From the NCBI GenBank assembly GCA_002477465.1, contig DLPV01000036.1, forward strand, positions 3,637 through 22,279: DNA of 18,643 bases, read 5' to 3'. The notes beneath the pieces are model-generated. The model did not search any database and had not been told where the DNA came from. It saw nothing but the letters and a program-made list of their open reading frames with translations. This DNA is from Gammaproteobacteria bacterium UBA7449. GTDB taxonomy: Bacteria; Pseudomonadota; Gammaproteobacteria; Pseudomonadales; Pseudohongiellaceae. The position numbers were made by a program, and so were the translations under genes. Of the stretch, positions 1-6,785 are shown piece by piece (the first letter of the stretch is position 1; each line of letters begins with the position of its first letter).

Positions 1-1115
1 CTCTGGTCTGAATTCAGGCGTGTGAGGAGTTTCTTCACCGGCGCGGCAAGGCCCACCTCCACGGAATGATCGAGAGGGTACCAGAGCCAGCGATCGGAAT
101 CAGCTACCGCAGTCTCAGTCGTTTTTAGCTTCCACTCAGATGAGAGCAGCGGCGTGATATCCAAATGATAGTGAGTGAAGCTATGGCGAATGGTTGGCAA
201 TGGCTCCAGAGTTAGAGGATTAAGCTGTAGCCCGGATTCTGCATAGGCCACCCAGCCGGGCTCAGGGCTAGCGCTGGTGTCATCGACAGCTTTTTCCGGC
301 AGGGAATAGAGGCCGCCCCAGATACCGCTGTCGGGCCGCTTTTCCAGCAGTACATCGCCAGCTTCGTTGCGCACAATAAGCATGTTGACCGCTTTGACCG
401 GCAGCGCCTTCTTGGGTTTTTTCCCCGGGAATTCTGCAATTCTGTCACCTGCCAGTGCCTGGCAATCCGATGCGAGCGGGCACTGATCGCAGGCTGGGCT
501 GCTGCGGGTGCAGAGGGTGGCGCCAAGATCCATCATGGCCTGGGTGTAGGCGGCGATGTTCTGTTCGGGTAATAGCGATTCCGCCACTGTCCAAAGCTGT
601 TTCTTTACTGCGCTGCTTTCGGGATAACCCGCGATAGCGAAGTAGCGGGTGAGAACCCGCTTCACGTTGCCGTCGAGAATCGGAGCCTTGATGTGCATGG
701 ACAGCGCCGCAATGGCGCCAGCGGTGGAGCGTCCGATGCCGGGCAGGGCTTCCAATGCCTCGACGTCTTGTGGGAATTCGCCGCCGTGATCCTGCGTTAC
801 CTGTTTTGCAGCCTTGTGCAGGTTGCGCGCTCGGGCGTAATAGCCCAGGCCAGTCCACAGGTGCAGCACCTGGTCTACGCCGGCATCTGCCAGTGCAGTG
901 ACATCGGGATACTGCTCCATGAAACGAAGATAGTAGGGAATGACCGTTTGGACCTGGGTCTGCTGCAGCATGATTTCAGAGATCCAGACCCGGTAGGGCG
1001 TTGGATTCTGCTGCCAGGGTAAGTCTTTACGGCCGGATCTCGAGAACCAATCCAGCACAGCCCGGTTAAATGCTTCGGCCTGGGCAACGGCCGCCCCTGG
1101 TTTTTGCTCAGTCAT
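1..1115 (-). CDS. mutY: Adenine DNA glycosylase MutY (3' end outside window)
   Basis: MutY removes adenine mispaired with 8-oxoguanine or guanine, a base-excision repair step that prevents G:C to T:A transversions. The minus frame read from the ATG at 1113-1115 stays open to the window edge, giving about 371 residues. Visible motifs are RKDLPW near residue 30, SEIMLQQTQ with the catalytic Glu at about 47, the helix-hairpin-helix LPGIGRSTAGAI (124-135), ILDGNVKRV with the catalytic Asp at about 148, and a 4Fe-4S cluster motif C-x6-C-x2-C-x5-C (Cys 202, 209, 212, 218). A C-terminal Nudix-like 8-oxoG recognition domain contains WGGLYSLP and the RHSFTHYHLD segment. E. coli MutY is about 350 residues, so only a short tail should be missing. 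The gene follows asmA on the same strand, an order known from other gammaproteobacteria. No strong Shine-Dalgarno sequence precedes the start; translation may be coupled to upstream reading. Confidence 0.96.
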   Translation of the reverse strand, partial: MTEQKPGAAVAQAEAFNRAVLDWFSRSGRKDLPWQQNPTPYRVWISEIMLQQTQVQTVIPYYLRFMEQYPDVTALADAGVDQVLHLWTGLGYYARARNLHKAAKQVTQDHGGEFPQDVEALEALPGIGRSTAGAIAALSMHIKAPILDGNVKRVLTRYFAIAGYPESSAVKKQLWTVAESLLPEQNIAAYTQAMMDLGATLCTRSSPACDQCPLASDCQALAGDRIAEFPGKKPKKALPVKAVNMLIVRNEAGDVLLEKRPDSGIWGGLYSLPEKAVDDTSASPEPGWVAYAESGLQLNPLTLEPLPTIRHSFTHYHLDITPLLSSEWKLKTTETAVADSDRWLWYPLDHSVEVGLAAPVKKLLTRLNSDQ

Positions 1116-1306
1116 TACCCGGCCAATTGATTTTCATACTGTCGCCATAGGGCGTGGCTAGCCAATACCCTTCGAGTTGTCTGGCGCAGTCTTGCACTTG
1201 CCGTGCGAGTTCCATGCAATCCCGATCGGGCAAGACTTGGGCCAGCGTTGCCAATCACTTCTAGCCGATGTTCTTCATCAGAAAGTTTGTTACAGCGAAT
1301 CTTCAT
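1108..1306 (-). pseudogene. Possible small frameshifted gene between asmA and mutY
   Basis: Two minus-strand frames look partly coding here. From the ATG at 1304-1306 the frame begins MKIRCNKLSDEEHRLEVI and then turns arginine-rich and low in plausibility. Skipping one G at 1252 moves into a second frame that reads as a normal amphipathic protein (ATLAQVLPDRDC, then MELARQVQDCARQLEGYW, LATPYGDSMKINWPGND) and ends in a TGA at 1108-1110, overlapping the mutY start by 8 nt. Joined, they give about 66 residues. The unshifted first frame instead runs to a TAA at 1115-1117 that shares one base with the mutY ATG, so either frame could couple translation to mutY. I recognise no family. Alternatives are a decayed small gene, a sequence error, a short gene starting at TTG 1252-1254 or ATG 1213-1215, or plain spacer. 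There is no clear ribosome-binding site. Confidence 0.3.
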
Positions 1307-1318
1307 GGGGGGAAAAGG

Positions 1319-3400
1319 CTAGTTGAGTATGCTGCGCAGCAAGCCTCGCGCCGCGTCCTGCAACTCGTCGGGCACCTGATCGGTAATGGTTTCCTGCAGC
1401 TCGTTTCTCAACGCGTTGCTGCCTATCTGGGTGAAGATTTCCCGGACCTGGGTGAAGTCGGGACGACAATAGCGATTGACCTCTTCAGCAAAGGCGGCGC
1501 TGCAATCCACTGGCCAGGACACATTGTGATACAGCTCGTTGACTGGAATTGTCTGCGGGTGTGGCGCGCCGAGCACCGTGAACAGCATGTCATAGGCAAA
1601 ACTCTGGGCCTCGAGGTCGATCTGGCCGCTGCCGGTGATATCGAAGTTATCCATGCGAAGCTTCACATCTTGTTTCGACTCCAGGCCCTGCTCCAGCAGC
1701 ACATAGCCGCTCATATCGCCAAAGCGCATGACGTCGGGCCATTGCTGGATCGCTTCTCCGGTGGGGCTAAGTGCTGCGATCGCGGTGAAGACCTGCTTGA
1801 TGACGCCAATATCCACCGAGTTTTCACTGACGCTGAACGCAGTATTACCAGATACGGTATCCAGCATGGACTCTACCGTGTTGCCGCTTGCCGTATAGGT
1901 CGATTCAAGCTGGAGGAATCCTGTGAGGGTATTAAAGCGCGATAAATATGGGGCCAGGTCAACCAGATTAAGATTATCGGCGGTGAGACTGATTTGTAGC
2001 TCGGGTGTGCTAGAGCGGGTATTCAGTCGCACTGTGCTGCGCAGCCCGCCATCCAACAGCGAGATCGGGGTGACCTCAATATCCAGCAAGCCATCTTCCA
2101 CATTAGTGAAGATATTCACGTCTTCAAACTGCATGCCGCTCGCTGTAATCGATTCGATAGAGATCTCGCCCAGCAGCGTCATGGAGTTGATCAAGTCTAC
2201 CGGCAGCTCAGTTTCAGGCTGGTATTGCGCGGCTTCGTTAAGTTGCGGAGAAGTCTCGCTAGAGTCTGGTGCTGCAGCCGGTGCCGGCTCTTCGTCGCCA
2301 GACGATTCAGGAAAGAAAGGCGATAGGTCGAGTGCGCCAGCACTCACGGTGTAGCTGACATTTAGTGGAGCCAGGTCGGAGGCAAGTCTGATCTGCGCAT
2401 CGCTCTCAATGTTGGCGCCGGCGAACTCGATATTGAACGCCGGAATATTGGCCTGCTCATCAGTGCCGTTAAATCGCATGTCGAAACTCAACAGCTTGTC
2501 GGTATCGACACCGAAATTTAAGTCCTGTTGACCTTCGCGCATACCCAGTGATTCAAGCAACACCAGAACATCGAAGGGGGCCGCCGAGATCGAGCCTTCG
2601 TAGCTGGGTGAGAAATTAAAACCATTGATAGTCACGTCGCCGCTGACCAACATTGGCGTAACGCTGAACTGCAAGTCATTCAGCTGCAGTTTGCCGGCGT
2701 TGATATCCGCCACGACTTCAGACCTGATCGCCAGCGGTACTGCTGCCGACATGCCGTTGTTCTCATAGTCGAATTGCAGGTCGATGCTGAAGGGCCGGCC
2801 GTCGATATTGGTGTCGCGACTATCAAGAGTCAGGTTATCGATCTGGTAACGGGCGCCCTGGGACAGGTCCTGGATATCGATGCTGGCATTGGCAATTCTC
2901 AGCCTCTCGACGGACAGCCCGGTGACATCGCCGGTTTCCTGCCCGTCAGGACTCGAGCTGCTGGCTGAGCTCGAGGCTGAGGGTAAATCGGAATCTGGGG
3001 CGGAGGCTGCGCCAGAATCGGCAGCGATGGACCAGATGCTATTTCCCTCTTCATCAATATAGTAATTGGCGTGGAAGTCTTCGGTGGAGATTTCGCGAAC
3101 CTGAATCTGGTCGCTCAGCATAGAGGCAAGATCAACGCTCAAGACTGCGGAGGAGGTGGACGCCAGTTCCACGGGATAGGCGGGATTTTTGAGCCGCACA
3201 TCGGCGAGCGATAGGCCGAAGTCTGGAAACAGACTCAAAAACAGATCGCCCCCAATAATCAGCTCATAGCCGGTCGCGGCCAATACGGCGTCAGCTATGG
3301 CTGTTTTGTTGGATTCGGTATTCACCCGTGAAATCAACAGGACTCCTGCAATAATCAGCAGTACCACGAATCCAGCCAGGACTTTCAGGAAATTCTTCAC
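1319..3400 (-). CDS. asmA: AsmA family protein
   Basis: AsmA-family proteins are large envelope proteins anchored in the inner membrane with a periplasmic body. They are linked to outer-membrane biogenesis and, for related proteins, to phospholipid transport between the membranes. This one has 693 residues and begins with a GTG (3398-3400) preceded by a weak GAGAG. A single hydrophobic anchor lies at about residues 5-24 (FLKVLAGFVVLLIIAGVLLI), followed by the family's N-terminal region with GYELIIGGDLFLSLFPDFGL and LADVRLKNP. Two low-complexity linkers interrupt the body, one Ser/Ala-rich at about 130-160 and one Pro/Ala/Glu/Ser-rich at about 365-390. The C-terminal third has the AsmA-like pattern of repeated beta strands (TVRLNTRSSTPELQISL, SGYVLLEQGLESKQDVKL). 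It lies directly upstream of mutY in the same direction. The family assignment is firm; the physiological role is not known from sequence. Confidence 0.88.
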   Translation of the reverse strand: MKNFLKVLAGFVVLLIIAGVLLISRVNTESNKTAIADAVLAATGYELIIGGDLFLSLFPDFGLSLADVRLKNPAYPVELASTSSAVLSVDLASMLSDQIQVREISTEDFHANYYIDEEGNSIWSIAADSGAASAPDSDLPSASSSASSSSPDGQETGDVTGLSVERLRIANASIDIQDLSQGARYQIDNLTLDSRDTNIDGRPFSIDLQFDYENNGMSAAVPLAIRSEVVADINAGKLQLNDLQFSVTPMLVSGDVTINGFNFSPSYEGSISAAPFDVLVLLESLGMREGQQDLNFGVDTDKLLSFDMRFNGTDEQANIPAFNIEFAGANIESDAQIRLASDLAPLNVSYTVSAGALDLSPFFPESSGDEEPAPAAAPDSSETSPQLNEAAQYQPETELPVDLINSMTLLGEISIESITASGMQFEDVNIFTNVEDGLLDIEVTPISLLDGGLRSTVRLNTRSSTPELQISLTADNLNLVDLAPYLSRFNTLTGFLQLESTYTASGNTVESMLDTVSGNTAFSVSENSVDIGVIKQVFTAIAALSPTGEAIQQWPDVMRFGDMSGYVLLEQGLESKQDVKLRMDNFDITGSGQIDLEAQSFAYDMLFTVLGAPHPQTIPVNELYHNVSWPVDCSAAFAEEVNRYCRPDFTQVREIFTQIGSNALRNELQETITDQVPDELQDAARGLLRSILN

Positions 3401-3415
3401 GGGGGCTCTCAGTGA

Positions 3416-3469
3416 GTTTGGTCGGTTTAGTCTGTTTAAATAGTTCAGTCAGTTCAATCAGTTGAGTGA
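3416..3469. repeat. Six degenerate 9-bp tandem repeats in the asmA leader
   Basis: Six head-to-tail 9-mers lie just upstream of the asmA start: GTTTGGTCG, GTTTAGTCT, GTTTAAATA, GTTCAGTCA, GTTCAATCA and GTTGAGTGA. The consensus is roughly GTTYAGTCA. The array would be in the 5' leader or core promoter of asmA. No function is evident; it may be a product of replication slippage. Confidence 0.75.
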
Positions 3470-3518
3470 ATGTCGGTGCTTTAAGACCTGCAGGATACCA
3501 GTATTAAAGCCTGCCCGA

Positions 3519-3553
3519 CCTGAATTTCAGGGATAAAGCCGGGCCAATGGCCC
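3519..3553. other. Two short palindromes in the asmA-hisB intergenic region
   Basis: CCTGAATTTCAGG (3519-3531) is a perfect inverted repeat with 6-bp arms around one base, and GGGCCAATGGCCC (3541-3553) is another of the same form. Both sit between the divergent asmA and hisB starts, upstream of the hisB promoter. They could be protein-binding sites, but I recognise neither as the operator of a named regulator. Neither is followed by a T-run. Confidence 0.4.
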
Positions 3554-3593
3554 AAGTCTAGCGAAACTGCCGGAATCCTGCACGATTACTGGC

Positions 3594-3622
3594 TTTCACT
3601 CCTGCGGGCGCAGCATTATAAT
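3594..3622 (+). promoter_or_regulatory. Sigma-70 type promoter for hisB
   Basis: A perfect -10 box TATAAT (3617-3622) is preceded at 17 bp by TTTCAC (3594-3599), a partial match to TTGACA. Transcription would start near 3629, leaving a leader of about 20 nt before the hisB ATG. There is therefore no room for a his attenuator or leader peptide. Confidence 0.62.
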
Positions 3623-3649
3623 GCGGTTTTTCCGAAAACGGGTCATTTC

Positions 3650-4258
3650 ATGAGCGCTTCAGCTCCATCTACTGCGCGCAAGGCTTCGGTCGAGCGTAAT
3701 ACCAATGAAACCCAGATCAGCGTCAGCCTTAACCTCGATGGCTCGGGCGAGCTTGATGTGGAGACAGGTCTACCTTTTTTGGATCACATGCTGGACCAGA
3801 TTGCCCGGCACGGCCTCGTGGATTTGAGCATACGGGCGACGGGCGACCTTGAGATCGATGCGCACCACACCGTGGAAGACATCGGCATTACCCTAGGTCA
3901 GGCCTTGAATCAGGCGCTGGATAAAACCGGTATTCGCCGCTACGGCCATGCCTATGTGCCGCTGGATGAAGCGCTGTCCCGTGTGGTGCTGGATTTTTCC
4001 GGCCGCCCGGGGCTGGATTACCACGTGCAGTTTGCCAAAGGCACGGTGGGAAATTTTGATGTGGACCTGTTTCATGAGTTCTTCCAGGGCTTCGTGAACC
4101 ACGCCATGGTGACGCTGCACATCGACAATATCCGCGGCAAGAATGCCCATCATCAGATCGAGACTATCTTCAAGGCCTTTGGTCGCGCGCTGCGCATGGC
4201 GATGGAGATTGACCCGCGCGCTGCAGGCCATATACCTTCAACCAAAGGTGTCTTATAG
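3650..4258 (+). CDS. hisB: Imidazoleglycerol-phosphate dehydratase
   Basis: HisB dehydrates imidazoleglycerol phosphate to imidazoleacetol phosphate, the sixth step of histidine synthesis, in the cytoplasm. The 202-residue protein matches the monofunctional family in length and lacks the phosphatase domain fused to it in E. coli. The metal-binding histidine motifs are visible: LPFLDHMLDQIARHG (41-55), AHHTVED (71-77), FHEFFQGFVNHA (141-152) and AHHQIET (166-172). AYVPLDEALSRVVLDFSGRPG is also characteristic, and the C-terminus PSTKGVL is typical. The ATG at 3650 is chosen because it follows the promoter closely and the conserved block KASVERNTNETQI starts soon after. A Shine-Dalgarno sequence is weak. 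It is the first gene of a hisB-hisH-hisA-hisF run. Confidence 0.97.
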   Translation: MSASAPSTARKASVERNTNETQISVSLNLDGSGELDVETGLPFLDHMLDQIARHGLVDLSIRATGDLEIDAHHTVEDIGITLGQALNQALDKTGIRRYGHAYVPLDEALSRVVLDFSGRPGLDYHVQFAKGTVGNFDVDLFHEFFQGFVNHAMVTLHIDNIRGKNAHHQIETIFKAFGRALRMAMEIDPRAAGHIPSTKGVL

Positions 4259-4269
4259 CGTGTGCCCAG

Positions 4270-4311
4270 TTCACGTTGCTGCGGTTGCGTTACACGCGTT
4301 GCTCGCGTGAA
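4270..4311 (+). other. Inverted repeat in the hisB-hisH gap
   Basis: The 109-nt gap between hisB and hisH can fold in two ways: CACGCG (4293-4298) with CGCGTG (4304-4309) around a 5-nt loop, or TTCACG (4270-4275) with CGTGAA (4306-4311). No T-run follows, so it is not a standard intrinsic terminator. It could affect mRNA stability or relative expression within the operon. GTTGC recurs three times here, which hints at repeat-derived sequence. Confidence 0.4.
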
Positions 4312-4367
4312 CCAAGCCAGTTCGCTAATGATTCTGTCAAATCCATTCAGTTGCTTCCCCGACATAA

Positions 4368-5039
4368 ATGAATAACGTTGCAGTCATAGACTATGGCATG
4401 GGTAATCTGCACTCCGTGGCCAAGGCCCTGGAGCATGTCGGGACGCAGCTCCAGCCCAAGACCGGCGAAGCAACCGAAGTCGTGGTAACTGCGGATCCCG
4501 CGATAATTGCTGCAGCAGATCGCGTCATTTTTCCCGGCGTAGGCGCAATTCGCGACTGCATGGCAGAGATAAACCGCCTCAACGTGGGCGAGATCGTCGC
4601 CGATGCCATGAAGGCTAAACCGGTGCTGGCAATCTGTGTGGGCATGCAGGCCCTGATGAACCACAGCGAAGAAAACGGTGGCGTTGATTGCCTGGGGTTT
4701 TTGCAGGGACGGGTGAAGTATTTTGGTGATGACTTACGCGGAGAGCTGGGTGAGCGACTCAAGGTTCCGCATATGGGTTGGAACAGCGTCAAGCAACAGG
4801 CGCAGCACCCGCTTTGGCGGGGCGTTCCAGATAACAGCCGATTCTATTTCGTGCACAGCTACTATGTAGAGATGGCAGATGTGTCGAAAGTGGCCGGGCT
4901 TTCCGCATACGGTAAGGAAATCGTGGCGACAGTTGCGGATAGCAATATATTCGCGACCCAGTTTCACCCAGAGAAGAGTCAGAATGCCGGACTGACCCTG
5001 TTGCGAAATTTCCTGCAGTGGGACGGCGGCAGCGGCTAG
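4368..5039 (+). CDS. hisH: Imidazole glycerol phosphate synthase, glutaminase subunit HisH
   Basis: HisH hydrolyses glutamine and passes ammonia to HisF in the imidazole glycerol phosphate synthase complex. The 223-residue protein starts IDYGMGNLHSV, as in the family. It carries the class I amidotransferase triad: Cys90 in AICVGMQ, and His200 and Glu202 in QFHPEKSQ. The nucleophile loop reads ICVGMQ where ICLGMQ is more usual, a conservative change. Other family blocks are VIFPGVGA (53-60) and KVPHMGWNSV (132-141). The ATG at 4368 begins the conserved sequence immediately. It sits downstream of hisB and upstream of hisA with gaps of about 110 bp on each side, unusually loose for a his operon. 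Confidence 0.97.
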   Translation: MNNVAVIDYGMGNLHSVAKALEHVGTQLQPKTGEATEVVVTADPAIIAAADRVIFPGVGAIRDCMAEINRLNVGEIVADAMKAKPVLAICVGMQALMNHSEENGGVDCLGFLQGRVKYFGDDLRGELGERLKVPHMGWNSVKQQAQHPLWRGVPDNSRFYFVHSYYVEMADVSKVAGLSAYGKEIVATVADSNIFATQFHPEKSQNAGLTLLRNFLQWDGGSG

Positions 5040-5051
5040 TCATACAAGCCG

Positions 5052-5117
5052 CCCGTGGCGCATAGATAAGACGCCTATGGTGAATTAAGAAGAAGCCCGT
5101 GGCGAATGAATAAGGCT
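5052..5117. repeat. Three 22-bp degenerate tandem repeats between hisH and hisA
   Basis: Three consecutive 22-nt units (5052-5073, 5074-5095, 5096-5117) align without gaps. Copies 1 and 3 both start CCCGTGGCG, and copy 2 starts CCTATGGTG. All three continue with an A-rich stretch around ATAAG or TAAGA. They fill more than half of the 118-nt gap. No gene or terminator is visible in the gap. Confidence 0.75.
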
Positions 5118-5157
5118 AGTAAGTTAAACAGTACCGCGAACATAGAATGAGCAAGCC

Positions 5158-5904
5158 ATGTTAGTCATACCAGCAATAGACTTGAAGGATGGTCAGTGTG
5201 TGCGCCTGAAGCAGGGGCGTATGGAAGACAGCACCGTGTTTTCTGATGACCCCGTAGAGCAGGCCAGGCAGTGGCTTAAAAAAGGCGCCAGGCGTCTTCA
5301 TATAGTGGATCTGAACGGCGCGTTTGCGGGAACGCCGGTCAACGCAGAAATCGTGACGGCTATCACCAGTGCGCTCCCCGACTTGCCGGTTCAGATTGGC
5401 GGTGGCATTCGAAACCTCGAGGCAGCGCGCTTCTATATTGAAGCGGGTGTGAGCTATATCATCATCGGCACCCAGGCGGTCAAAGACCCGGGTTTTGTGC
5501 GCGAAGCCTGTGAGGCATTCCCTGGTAAAGTCATTATCGGCCTGGACGCAGTGGATGGCATGGTCGCGACCGAGGGTTGGGCGGATGTGTCAGCGCTTGC
5601 AGTCGAAGAAGTCGTGCGGCGGTTTGATGGTCTGGGTATCGAAGCGGTGATCTACACCGACATCTCTCGTGACGGCATGATGCAAGGCACGAATCTGGAG
5701 GCCACCGTTGAACTGGCAGAGCGTTCTACTATTCCTATTATCGCATCGGGCGGCATCGCCAAGCTTGCTGACATCGTGGACCTGAAGGCTGCGGCCAGAG
5801 CTGTTGGCGGCGCAGGCATCATGGGCGCCATTACCGGCAGGGCGATTTATGAAGGCAAACTCGATCTCATGGAAGCCCAAACATACTGTGACTCTGATGA
5901 TTAA
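5158..5904 (+). CDS. hisA: Phosphoribosylformimino-5-aminoimidazole carboxamide ribotide isomerase
   Basis: HisA isomerises ProFAR to PRFAR by an Amadori rearrangement, giving the substrate of HisF-HisH. The 248-residue protein is a (beta/alpha)8 barrel. The catalytic Asp8 lies in IPAIDLKDGQCVRLKQG at the N-terminus, and the second catalytic Asp in IIGLDAVDG at about residues 126-134. Phosphate-binding glycines appear in QIGGGIRN and IIASGGIA. TDISRDGMMQGTN is a further HisA signature. The ATG at 5158 begins the conserved sequence. It follows hisH after a repeat-filled gap, and its last two codons and stop form the first unit of another tandem repeat. Confidence 0.97.
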   Translation: MLVIPAIDLKDGQCVRLKQGRMEDSTVFSDDPVEQARQWLKKGARRLHIVDLNGAFAGTPVNAEIVTAITSALPDLPVQIGGGIRNLEAARFYIEAGVSYIIIGTQAVKDPGFVREACEAFPGKVIIGLDAVDGMVATEGWADVSALAVEEVVRRFDGLGIEAVIYTDISRDGMMQGTNLEATVELAERSTIPIIASGGIAKLADIVDLKAAARAVGGAGIMGAITGRAIYEGKLDLMEAQTYCDSDD

Positions 5905-5951
5905 GGTCTGATTATTAGGCTTTGATAATTAGGGTCTGATGACCAGGAACA
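5896..5951. repeat. 14-bp degenerate tandem repeat spanning the hisA stop and the hisA-hisF gap
   Basis: Three 14-mers are clear: GATGATTAAGGTCT (5896-5909, containing the hisA TAA), GATTATTAGGCTTT (5910-5923) and GATAATTAGGGTCT (5924-5937). A fourth, more diverged copy follows, GATGACCAGGAACA (5938-5951). The array fills most of the 59-nt gap before hisF. Confidence 0.75.
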
Positions 5952-5963
5952 GGTAGTCCTACC

Positions 5964-6740
5964 ATGGCACTAGCAAAGCGCATAATTCCCTGTCTCGACT
6001 GTGATAAAGGTCGAGTGGTCAAGGGTGTTCAGTTTGTGGACATTCGTGACGCGGGTGATCCAGTCGAGGTGTCTAAACGCTACTGTGATGCCGGCGCCGA
6101 TGAGATCACCTTTCTCGACATCACCGCCAGTCATGAGGACCGGAAAACTACGGTAGACACCGTCCGCGCAATTGCGGGTCAGGTGTTCATCCCGCTCACG
6201 GTGGGAGGCGGCATCCGCACCCTCGAAGACATCCGCATCATGCTCAATGCCGGCGCCGACAAGGTCTCTATCAATACTGCCGCGGTGAATAACCCTGAGT
6301 TTGTTCGCGAAGCTGCCGAACGGTACGGTTCCCAGTGCATCGTCGTCGCTGTGGATGCCAAGCGGGTATCTGCAGAAGATGAGCCGCTGCGCTGGGAGAT
6401 ATTTACCCACGGTGGTCGCAATCCAACGGGCATCGAAGCCATCGATTGGGTAAAGCGAATGGTGAGTTACGGTGCGGGTGAGATTCTACTTACCAGTATG
6501 GACCGGGACGGCACCAAGATAGGCTTTGATCTGGAACTGAATAAGACGGTGAGTACGGCAGTCAACGTGCCGATTATTGCCTCTGGTGGCGTAGGCGAGT
6601 TGGACCACCTGGCAGATGGCGTTCTAAAGGGCGAAGCGGATGCGGTGCTGGCAGCCAGCATCTTCCACTTCGGCGAATACACGATCCGCGAAGCCAAGGA
6701 ACATATGGCTGCCCAAGGTATTGAAGTCCGACTGGACTAG
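5964..6740 (+). CDS. hisF: Imidazole glycerol phosphate synthase, cyclase subunit HisF
   Basis: HisF uses ammonia from HisH to convert PRFAR to imidazole glycerol phosphate and AICAR, the latter feeding purine synthesis. The 258-residue (beta/alpha)8 barrel starts MALAKRIIPCLDCDKGRVVKG with the catalytic Asp at position 12. The second catalytic Asp is in VVAVDAKR near residue 131. Phosphate-binding segments TVGGGIRT and IIASGGVG and the block LLTSMDRDGTK are present, and length matches the family. LDCDKGRVVKG is a slight variant of the usual LDVDxGRVVKG. It ends the his run and is convergent with ctpA, 45 bp away. Confidence 0.97.
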   Translation: MALAKRIIPCLDCDKGRVVKGVQFVDIRDAGDPVEVSKRYCDAGADEITFLDITASHEDRKTTVDTVRAIAGQVFIPLTVGGGIRTLEDIRIMLNAGADKVSINTAAVNNPEFVREAAERYGSQCIVVAVDAKRVSAEDEPLRWEIFTHGGRNPTGIEAIDWVKRMVSYGAGEILLTSMDRDGTKIGFDLELNKTVSTAVNVPIIASGGVGELDHLADGVLKGEADAVLAASIFHFGEYTIREAKEHMAAQGIEVRLD

Positions 6741-6779
6741 GGTTAACCAGGAATTACCCAGGGTCTGACCAGGATCTGC
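6737..6779. repeat. Four degenerate ~11-bp tandem repeats between hisF and ctpA
   Basis: CTAGGGTTAA, CCAGGAATTAC, CCAGGGTCTGA and CCAGGATCTGC follow each other from the hisF stop codon to just before the ctpA stop. The array fills the space between two convergent genes, where a terminator might be expected; no hairpin with a T-run is seen. Confidence 0.7.
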
Positions 6780-6785
6780 GAGCGT

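Noticed and set aside
445..858. 137-codon minus-strand frame inside mutY
   Set aside because: It is an Arg/His-rich alternate frame of mutY; the true frame has all MutY motifs without interruption.
1268..1945. 225-codon open frame on the plus strand
   Set aside because: It is antisense to asmA, which has clear family sequence and a membrane anchor; the frame shows no family resemblance.
3416..5117. Tandem repeats as a CRISPR array
   Set aside because: Units are 9 or 22 bp, contiguous and degenerate, with no spacers and no cas genes.
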